A stretch of DNA of 64,000 nt from Kineosporia mesophila (GTDB taxonomy: Bacteria; Actinomycetota; Actinomycetes; Actinomycetales; Kineosporiaceae). Below are positions 57,955-64,000 of this stretch, piece by piece (within the stretch, counting starts at the first letter, position 1; the number at the start of each line of letters is the position of its first letter). The notes under the pieces are model-generated. The model worked only from the letters and a program-made list of their open reading frames with translations, was not told where the DNA came from and did no database searches. The position numbers and the translations under genes are program-made. The stretch is from positions 47,580 to 111,579 of the forward strand of contig NZ_JAJOMA010000006.1 of the NCBI RefSeq assembly GCF_021129235.1, read 5' to 3'.

Positions 57955-59034
57955 TCAAACAGCAGTAACAGAGGACGCCTCGGTCGCCTGCGGCGCGGGG
58001 GTCACCGGGTCGGGGTGGATGGTGGCAAGTAGGACGCGCAGCACGCCGACCCAGGTCAGGGCGGCGCCGCCCATGTGAACGACGACCACCACCCAGGGCA
58101 GGCCGTCGAGGCTCTGGTACAGGCCGATCATCATCTGCGCGACCAGCACGCCGAGCAGGATCAGGCCCCGCTGGAAAGTCTTACGGTCGCCGGCCCGGTG
58201 CGCGGCGACGGCACAGACTGCCGCCAGCCCGAGCACCAGCACGCCCAGCAGCCCGTGGATCCAGGCCATGGCGGCCCAGTCGATCTGGATGCGGTGCACT
58301 TCGCTGGAGTCACCCGGGTGCGGTCCCGATCCGGTGGTCAGCGTGCCCGCCACCACCAGGAACCCGGCCACGACGACCAGGACCCAGGCCAGTTTCGTGC
58401 GCAGTGGACGCGTCGGGTCGGGTGCCGGCGCCGGAAGCACCACGGTGCCGTCGGCGGCCTGCGAGGTGCTCGGAACGTCGTTCGGCGTGAGCACCGCCCG
58501 CCGCCCGTACCGCGGGCCGGGACCACTGACCGTGCGCCGGTTCCATTCCTCGAAGGCGTGGCTGTGGGCGAAGTCGTAGCTCAGCGCCGTCGTGGTCAGC
58601 AGCAGCGTGGCGGCGCAGAAGTGCACGGCCACCAGGTACGGGTTCAGGCCCGTCCACACCGTGATCCCACCGAGCACGGCGTTCAGCACGATGATGAAGA
58701 ACTGCGACCAGGTGGTGCGCACCAGCCAGCGGTTCGGCACCTTCTGGAACCGCGCCGTGATGATCGCCAGCCCGACCGCGACCGAGATGACGAAGGTCAG
58801 CATCCGGTTGGTGAACTCGATGGCCCCGTGGATACCCATCTCGGCCGGCACCACCAGGGAGTCGTCCGTGCACTTGGGCCAGGTCGTGCAGCCCAGGCCC
58901 GAGCCCGTCAGCCGGACGATCCCGCCGGTCAGGATGATCCCGATGCTGCAGACCAGGGCGAAGGTGGTGGCCCAGCGCACCGTCCGGGGGTTCAGCCGGA
59001 TGAAGGGCTCGAGCAGGCCGAACGGCGTACGCAT
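57955..59034 (-). CDS. ctaA: Heme A synthase
   Basis: 359 residues with eight membrane helices in two four-helix halves. Heme-ligand His motifs lie in HGAIEFTNRM, AVHFCAATLL, WIHGLLGVLV and VHMGGAALTW, and the paired cysteines in the first loop (GCTTWPKC) are typical. It oxidises heme O to heme A for cytochrome aa3. ATG 59034 (MRTPFGLLEP) fits the family; a longer frame to 59070 is less likely. The loop between halves is long (about 170-230) and Pro/Arg-rich. Confidence 0.93.
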   Translation of the reverse strand: MRTPFGLLEPFIRLNPRTVRWATTFALVCSIGIILTGGIVRLTGSGLGCTTWPKCTDDSLVVPAEMGIHGAIEFTNRMLTFVISVAVGLAIITARFQKVPNRWLVRTTWSQFFIIVLNAVLGGITVWTGLNPYLVAVHFCAATLLLTTTALSYDFAHSHAFEEWNRRTVSGPGPRYGRRAVLTPNDVPSTSQAADGTVVLPAPAPDPTRPLRTKLAWVLVVVAGFLVVAGTLTTGSGPHPGDSSEVHRIQIDWAAMAWIHGLLGVLVLGLAAVCAVAAHRAGDRKTFQRGLILLGVLVAQMMIGLYQSLDGLPWVVVVVHMGGAALTWVGVLRVLLATIHPDPVTPAPQATEASSVTAV

Positions 59035-59130
59035 GAGCCCGAGTCTGTCATGTCGCCCAGCGTGACCCACCGTTGGTCCGGCCGAGGACGAGCAGGTCGG
59101 GACGAACGGCGGAGCGTTCCGGGACGAAGG

Positions 59131-59688
59131 TCAGATCCCGGGCCGGCCGAGATCGGGGAAGACTGGCGCCAGGTCGGAATCCGGGTCGGTCTTCATGTCG
59201 TGCCGGGGTCGCATCTGCCTGGGAATCAGGCCGCTGCGTGGGGTGAGCATGGGAACCTCACCGGATTCCGGCCCCTGAACCCGCTGCTGGGGTACCGGCG
59301 GAACGGGTGCCGGCGCCGGGGCGGACGTGACCTTCGCATCGCCCACGGCATGTGCCTCCCCGCCGCTGAGATTCACCACGATCACCCCGAGAATGATCAG
59401 CAGCAGCCCGCCGATGCGCGGAAGGGTGATGGTCTCACCGAACATCACCACGGCGAGAAGCGTGATGGCCGCCGTGCCCACCGCCGACCAGAGCGCGTAG
59501 ACCAGGCCCACATCAAGGGTTTTCAACGCAAAGCCAAGAAGACCGAAACAGCCGATGTACCCCACCACCACGATCAGGCTCGGCCAGAACCGGGTAAATC
59601 CATCAGCCGTTTTCAGGCTGATCGTCGCCGTAATCTCCAGAACGATAGCTCCCGCCAGAGCCAGCCACGCCACGAAAATCCCCCACAT
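59131..59688 (-). CDS. SMR-family transporter with C-terminal extension
   Basis: 185 residues. The first about 110 form a standard four-helix small multidrug resistance protein: the conserved Glu in AGAIVLEITATISLKTADGF, then YALWSAVGTAA and LGVIVVNLSGG. A Pro/Arg-rich soluble tail of about 75 residues follows, which is unusual for the family. Exports cations or guanidinium-like compounds as a dimer. ATG 59688. Confidence 0.9.
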   Translation of the reverse strand: MWGIFVAWLALAGAIVLEITATISLKTADGFTRFWPSLIVVVGYIGCFGLLGFALKTLDVGLVYALWSAVGTAAITLLAVVMFGETITLPRIGGLLLIILGVIVVNLSGGEAHAVGDAKVTSAPAPAPVPPVPQQRVQGPESGEVPMLTPRSGLIPRQMRPRHDMKTDPDSDLAPVFPDLGRPGI

Positions 59689-59976
59689 CCGCCCGCTTGA
59701 TCAACAGCTTGAACTGTATAGCGAAATTGACTGTGGAGTAGGCGAACCCGGTTTTAATGCGCCGAGATTCCCTTGATCCGAAGGAGATTCCACGAAAGGA
59801 CGATGCCACACCGTCATCCGTCTACCCGATGTCCGGGCCACAGCACTCTCACAGTTTTCACAGCGGCCACATAAGTAATTCGCACAGCAGGCTTTCAGAC
59901 TTCCTTGCCGATCACCCCAGCTCCCGCCCCGAGGATCAATCACGACCGGATCACCCGAGGAACTCCAGGAGGAGCC

Positions 59977-60972
59977 ATGGCCATCACCGACATCGTCGTG
60001 CCTGGGCTGCGCCGGAACCACCTGCCCGAGCAGCCGCTCGTCGGCGGCAGCTCCGCCGGCACCACGGCGGCCTGGCCGGCCTGGGGAACCACCGCGTCCG
60101 TCACCGTCGACGACCCGGCCGCCCTGACCGTGGCCCGCCGCATCGTCTCCCGGCAGATCGCGGCCGCCGAGAAGGCCGCCGCCCGATTCCGTTCCGACGC
60201 CGAACTGCACAAGCTGTACCGGGCCGGGGGACGTCCGGTGACCGTCAGCCCGCTGCTCGCCGAACTGGTCGCCGCCTCCCTGGCAGTGGCGATGCGCACC
60301 GACGGCGACATCGACCCCACGGTGGGCGCGGCGCTGAACGCGGTCGCCGCAGCCGGCCGTGACCGCTCCCACCTGCCGGTCTGCGGTTCCCGCCCGACCG
60401 GTGGCCGCCCCGCGGCGGGCTGGGAGCAGGTCCGGCTGGAGGGCCGCAAGCTCCAGGTCCCGGCCGGCACCACGCTCGACCTGAGCGCCACCGCCAAGGC
60501 CGCCGTCTGCGACATGGCGGCCGCCCGGGTGCGCGAGCGCGTCGACGCCGGGGTGCTGGTGCGGCTCGGCGGCAACGTCGCCTCGGCCGGCCCGGCCCCG
60601 GAGCAGGGCTGGAAGGTACTGATCGAAGACCGGGACGGCGACCTCACCACCCAGGTCCACCTGCCCGCCGGCGCGGCCCTGAGCACGTCGCGGATCGCGG
60701 TCCTGCCCGAGCGGCACCGCAACTCCCGGGTGACCCACATGATCGACCCCCGCACCGGCGAGATTCCCCTGCCGGTCTGGCGCATGGTCAGCGCCATCGG
60801 CTTCACCTGTCTCGAGGCCTCGACCTACTCCACCGCTTCCCTGGTCCGCGGCACCCGGGCCCGCTCCTGGCTCACCCAGCTCTGGGTCCCCGCCCGGCTG
60901 ATCACGGTGGCCGACGACGAACTGCTCTCCGGCAACTGGGCCGCCCACGCAACGCCCCCCAACCTCCCGTGA
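59977..60972 (+). CDS. apbE: FAD:protein FMN transferase (ApbE family)
   Basis: 331 residues. Family features: DIDPTVGAALNAV, LDLSATAKAAVCDMAA, VRLGGNVASAG, THMIDPRTGEIP and the later Thr/Ser-rich metal site. It attaches FMN to a Thr of target flavoproteins. ATG 59977 with AGGAGGAG. Its stop codon lies inside a dispersed repeat half. The adjacent glycosyltransferase may be co-transcribed. No target protein with a flavinylation motif is visible in the window. Confidence 0.88.
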   Translation: MAITDIVVPGLRRNHLPEQPLVGGSSAGTTAAWPAWGTTASVTVDDPAALTVARRIVSRQIAAAEKAAARFRSDAELHKLYRAGGRPVTVSPLLAELVAASLAVAMRTDGDIDPTVGAALNAVAAAGRDRSHLPVCGSRPTGGRPAAGWEQVRLEGRKLQVPAGTTLDLSATAKAAVCDMAAARVRERVDAGVLVRLGGNVASAGPAPEQGWKVLIEDRDGDLTTQVHLPAGAALSTSRIAVLPERHRNSRVTHMIDPRTGEIPLPVWRMVSAIGFTCLEASTYSTASLVRGTRARSWLTQLWVPARLITVADDELLSGNWAAHATPPNLP

Positions 60973-61003
60973 TCATGCAAAACCTCCCCAGCGTTCTAGA
61001 ACT
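60968..61003 (+). repeat. Single 36-bp arm of the dispersed palindrome, copy C
   Basis: This 36-bp arm is identical to the reverse complement of the right arm of copy B (57418-57453), including its variant base. The second arm is absent. The apbE stop codon TGA (60970-60972) is part of it, so insertion or conversion touched the gene's end. Confidence 0.92.
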
Positions 61004-61036
61004 CTTCCCCGCCCGACAGACCCCGAAGGACAACCG

Positions 61037-63181
61037 ATGACAGCCACCCTGGACAGCCAGACCGGCTCCGGGCCCCGGACCGATCCACCTCCCTTGAGCC
61101 GGGCCGACAACGCCAAGGGCACCCGCGGCCTGGGCCGGCGCATCGTCCGGGGCCGCGAGCAGGACCCGGCCTGGGTCCGCCCGGCCCTCCTCGCCCTGCT
61201 CGTCTCCACGGCCTTCCTCTACATGTGGGGCCTGGGCGCGTCCGGCTGGGCGAACTCCTTCTACTCCGCCGCCGTACAGGCCGGGTCGAAGAGCTGGGAG
61301 GCGTTCTTCTTCGGCTCCTCCGACGCCGCGAACGCGATCACGGTGGACAAGCCCCCGCTGGCGCTGTGGCCGATGGCCCTGTCGGTGCGGATCTTCGGCC
61401 TGAGCTCGTGGAGCATCCTGCTCCCCCAGGCCGTGATGGGTGTGGCCTCGGTCGGTCTGCTCTTCACCATCGTCCGGCGTCACTTCGGTGCCGGGGCCGG
61501 GCTGCTCGCCGGGGCCGTGCTGGCCACCACGCCGGTGGCCACGCTGATGTTCCGGTTCAACAATCCGGACGCCCTGCTCGTGCTGCTGATGATCGCCAGC
61601 GTCTACTTCGTGCTGCGCGCGATCGAGCACGCGAAGATGCGCTGGCTGCTCCTGGCCGGCGTGATGATCGGCCTGGGCTTCCTGACCAAGCAGTTGCAGG
61701 CCCTGCTCGTGGTGCCGGCGCTGGGCCTGACCTACCTGTGGGCCGCGCCGACCACCTTCCTGAAGCGGATCGGCCACCTGCTGGCCGCATTCGCCGCGAT
61801 GATCGTCTCGGCCGGCTGGTGGATCGCGGCCGTCGAACTGTGGCCCGCCGACTCGCGTCCGTACATCGGTGGCTCGCAGAACAACTCGATCCTGGAACTC
61901 ACCTTCGGCTACAACGGTCTGGGCCGGCTCACCGGTAACGAGACCGGAAGCGTCGGCAGCAACGGCAACTGGGGCGAGACCGGCATCACCCGGCTCTTCA
62001 CCACCGAGTTCGCCAGCCAGATCGGCTGGCTGATGCCGGCCGCGTTCATCCTGCTCGTCACCGGCCTCATCGCCACCCGGAAACTGCCACGCACCAGCGC
62101 TGTTCGTGCCCAGTTCATCGTCTGGGGAGGCTGGCTGGTCATCACCTTCCTGACCTTCAGCATGATGCAGGGCATCTTCCACTCCTACTACACCGTGGCC
62201 CTGGCCCCGGCCATCGCCGCGCTCGTCGGCATCGGCACGGCCGCGCTCTGGAAGACCCGCTCGGTCATCGGCACCTTCGCTCTGGCCGGCACCGTGCTGG
62301 TCACCGCGCTGTGGTCGTACACGCTCCTGGCCAACAGCTCCGACTGGCACCCGTGGATCCGCGTGGTCGTACTGATCACCGGTCTGCTCGCGACCGCGGG
62401 CCTGGCGGCCTCCAGCTGGCTCGCCGTGCGGCTGCAGAGCGTCACCCGCAAGCGCGTCATGCTCGGTATCGGCGCTCTCGCCCTGATCTCGGGCCTGCTC
62501 GGGCCGGCCGCGTACTCGCTGAACACGGCGGCCACGGCTCATACCGGGTCGATCCCCACGGCCGGTCCGAGCACCGGGATGGGTGGCATGGGCGGAGGTG
62601 GCGGCATGCGGGGCGGCGGTGCTGGCGGCCCGGGCGGTCAGTCCCAGAACGGCACCGGCCAGTCGCAGGGCGGCACCACCCAGTCGCAAGGCGGCACCAC
62701 CCAGGGCGGCACCACCCAGTCCCAGGGGGGAACCACCACCCAGGGCCAGGGCGGCTTCGGCGGCGGAACCGGTGGAGGCATGGGCGGTGGTGGCGGCATG
62801 GGCGGCCTGCTCAACGCCACCACCCCGAGCGACGAGATGGTGGCGGCGCTACAGGCCAACGCTGACGACTACACCTGGGTCGCGGCCACGGTCGGATCGA
62901 ACAACGCCTCCGGCTATCAGCTGGCCAGTGAAGAGCCGGTGATGGCGATCGGCGGCTTCAACGGTACCGACCCGGCCCCGACGCTCGACGAGTTCAAGGC
63001 CTACGTGGCCGCGGGGAAGATCCACTACTTCATCCCCGGCAGCACGATGAGCGGCAGCAGCTCCAGCGGCAGTGACGCCGCCACGGAGATCACCGAGTGG
63101 GTCGAGGCGAACTACGCCACGACCACGATCGACGGCACCACGGTCTACGACCTCACACAGGCGGCGACCTCCACCAGCTGA
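61037..63181 (+). CDS. PMT/ArnT-like membrane glycosyltransferase with external C-terminal domain
   Basis: 714 residues. About twelve membrane helices with the PMT_2 features SFYSAAVQAGSKSWEAFFF, TVDKPPLALW and FRFNNPDALLVLL; the polyprenyl-phosphate sugar is transferred outside the membrane. A Gly/Met and GGTTQSQ low-complexity linker (about 515-595) joins a C-terminal globular domain of about 120 residues (EMVAALQANADDYTWVAAT..., AAGKIHYFIPG). Two related architectures are typed in actinobacteria. Substrate unknown; wall glycan or protein glycosylation likely. Confidence 0.9.
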   Translation: MTATLDSQTGSGPRTDPPPLSRADNAKGTRGLGRRIVRGREQDPAWVRPALLALLVSTAFLYMWGLGASGWANSFYSAAVQAGSKSWEAFFFGSSDAANAITVDKPPLALWPMALSVRIFGLSSWSILLPQAVMGVASVGLLFTIVRRHFGAGAGLLAGAVLATTPVATLMFRFNNPDALLVLLMIASVYFVLRAIEHAKMRWLLLAGVMIGLGFLTKQLQALLVVPALGLTYLWAAPTTFLKRIGHLLAAFAAMIVSAGWWIAAVELWPADSRPYIGGSQNNSILELTFGYNGLGRLTGNETGSVGSNGNWGETGITRLFTTEFASQIGWLMPAAFILLVTGLIATRKLPRTSAVRAQFIVWGGWLVITFLTFSMMQGIFHSYYTVALAPAIAALVGIGTAALWKTRSVIGTFALAGTVLVTALWSYTLLANSSDWHPWIRVVVLITGLLATAGLAASSWLAVRLQSVTRKRVMLGIGALALISGLLGPAAYSLNTAATAHTGSIPTAGPSTGMGGMGGGGGMRGGGAGGPGGQSQNGTGQSQGGTTQSQGGTTQGGTTQSQGGTTTQGQGGFGGGTGGGMGGGGGMGGLLNATTPSDEMVAALQANADDYTWVAATVGSNNASGYQLASEEPVMAIGGFNGTDPAPTLDEFKAYVAAGKIHYFIPGSTMSGSSSSGSDAATEITEWVEANYATTTIDGTTVYDLTQAATSTS

Positions 63182-63199
63182 CCGGTTCGCTTCATCTCG

Positions 63200-63257
63200 G
63201 GGCGGACCGTGTCTGATCTCGGCCAGTTATCTGGCTGTGATCAGACACGGTCCGCCC
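63200..63257 (+). terminator. 19-bp hairpin terminator
   Basis: GGGCGGACCGTGTCTGATC (63200-63218) pairs with its exact complement (63239-63257), with a nested CCAG/CTGG hairpin in the loop and TTT after it. Located 18 bp past the glycosyltransferase stop. Confidence 0.88.
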
Positions 63258-63594
63258 TTTGAAACGTTCTTGAACGGTTCCGGAACGATTTCTGGCACGA
63301 ATAACCAACCCCGCCCGAAAGGGAATCCGCCGACGACCGACGTGATCTGCGTCCCCCATTCATCGCCGCCGTGATCGCCCATTGAAAGACACTCCAAAAG
63401 ACATCCGCATCTCGGCTCTGACCTGCAAAAAAGTAGCCCAATCGCTCCAAATGATGATCTTTCCTGAGGCCGACCAAAGCATTGTGCCGAGCGCCGAATC
63501 ACCCCTTCCGGGACGAAAGGCAGGAGGCGCCCGGCGTTATTCATGCCGTAGCCTCACTCGCGTTTAAACGCTTGCCGAGACGCCAGGGAGAATT
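63258..63594. other. AT-richer intergenic stretch, no gene seen
   Basis: 337 bp of lower GC sequence between the terminator and the next small gene. No convincing ORF or known RNA is visible. It probably holds the promoter of the small gene. Confidence 0.5.
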
Positions 63595-63750
63595 GTGGGC
63601 ACGCTGGAGCAGATCTTCTACACCGGCATCATGATCAGCGGCGCGATCGCGACCGGGCAGCTCGCCTGGCTGGGCACCGACAAGGTGATCGAGAAGCTCG
63701 GCACCGAGCCCCGGCACTGGCTGGAGAACAAACGCCGCAGCCAGAGCTAA
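63595..63750 (+). CDS. 51-residue small protein with one hydrophobic segment
   Basis: GTG 63595 follows AGGGAG (63585-63590) and the frame runs to TAA 63750: MGTLEQIFYTGIMISGAIATGQ, then LAWLGTDKVIEKLGTEPRHW and a basic end. One moderately hydrophobic helix. Family unknown. The following sequence (63751-63967) is coding-like in another frame, so this may be the first part of a longer, frameshifted gene. Confidence 0.55.
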   Translation: MGTLEQIFYTGIMISGAIATGQLAWLGTDKVIEKLGTEPRHWLENKRRSQS

Positions 63751-63967
63751 TCAGTGGCCCGGCGTCGGTTCCACCGACCTCGGTCCGATCAAGCAGGCCA
63801 TCGGCCTGAACCCCTCCGGCGAGCACCTCACCTGTCATGTCTGCCGACAGGAGTACGAGCGTCCCGACATGGCCGCCTGCCAGACCCACGACGCCGATGT
63901 CTGTTCGCTGTGCCTGAGCACCGACAAGGTGTCCGACCACGTTCTTCTCGCTCAAATCCCTGATTGA
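63751..63967 (+). pseudogene. Coding-like stretch with CxxC/CxxC motif, no start codon
   Basis: The frame ending at TGA 63965-63967 reads GPIKQAIGLNPSGEHL, TCHVCRQEYERPDMA, then VCSLCLSTDK and a short end: a zinc-ribbon-like four-cysteine pattern with strong coding bias. No ATG, GTG or TTG start lies in the frame before it, and it is shifted relative to the 51-residue gene directly upstream. It is either the second part of that gene after a frameshift, or a fragment. The window ends soon after. Confidence 0.45.
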
Positions 63968-64000
63968 GGACGAAGCTGAGCTCCCTTCGCGGGGTGGGCA

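Noticed and set aside
59757..59976. A small gene before apbE (His/Ser-rich frame)
   Set aside because: The frame continues as a shadow through apbE in another register and has no domain or membrane features; the AAGGAG-like sequence nearby is not followed by a start at proper spacing in a supported frame.
60902..62689. A long open frame on the minus strand opposite apbE and the glycosyltransferase
   Set aside because: It is antisense to two well-recognised genes, lacks any family feature and arises from the high-GC third-position bias of the real genes.

Overview
The window is high-GC, densely coded DNA with frequent GTG/TTG starts and many ATGA/GTGA stop-start overlaps, typical of an actinobacterium. 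The block fhaA-fhaB-pstP-rodA-pbpA-pknA-pknB, then a trpG/pabA-type amidotransferase, a DUF881 protein, crgA, a rhomboid protease and a cyclophilin, with a tRNA-Leu beside fhaA, is the conserved near-origin block of actinobacteria. A FliA/WhiG-type promoter upstream of an EAL-HDOD gene hints at a motile lineage. Kineosporiales or a relative would fit, but that is inference.

Region by region. 1-5.6 kb: an Fpg/Nei glycosylase, then a two-component system with an APH-like kinase, flanked by two small secreted low-complexity proteins that share an upstream sequence element. 5.6-12 kb: phosphoglucomutase; an FAD reductase and SAM methyltransferase pair fitting 10-methyl (tuberculostearic-type) fatty acid synthesis; the EAL-HDOD protein; a broken CAP-domain gene. 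12.3-20 kb: ohr facing a TetR regulator over twin operators, a 1623-residue SF1 helicase/nuclease, a stand-alone LigD-type polymerase and a small XRE regulator. 20-23.2 kb: an SPFH / NAD-kinase-like operon facing a NUDIX-HTH (NrtR-like) regulator over two palindromes, then the remnant of a DUF4143-type ATPase gene. 23.2-30.7 kb: a large AfsR/SARP-type ATPase regulator, a 1.2-kb island bounded by a duplicated ABC-permease 3' end, a DrrAB-like ABC transporter, a glycine-rich protein and a Flp pilin. 30.8-39 kb: an orphan adenine methyltransferase, then a Van-like cell-wall cluster (M15 D,D-dipeptidase, alanine racemase, D-Ala ligase, 49-residue membrane peptide, DesK/NarL-type two-component system) divergent from a MurF. 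39-54 kb: the growth/division kinase block described above. 54-64 kb: a BTAD regulator, an alpha/beta hydrolase, heme A synthase, an SMR transporter, ApbE and a PMT-like glycosyltransferase.

The most interesting items are the Van-like operon, the SPFH/NADK-like/NUDIX module, a family of large palindromic repeats with 36-bp arms present in full, half, reversed and degenerate forms, the operator-like element shared by the two secreted low-complexity protein genes, the duplicated-end island, and a DnaA-box cluster at the end of crgA. All functional statements rest on sequence reading and family knowledge; no database search was run.
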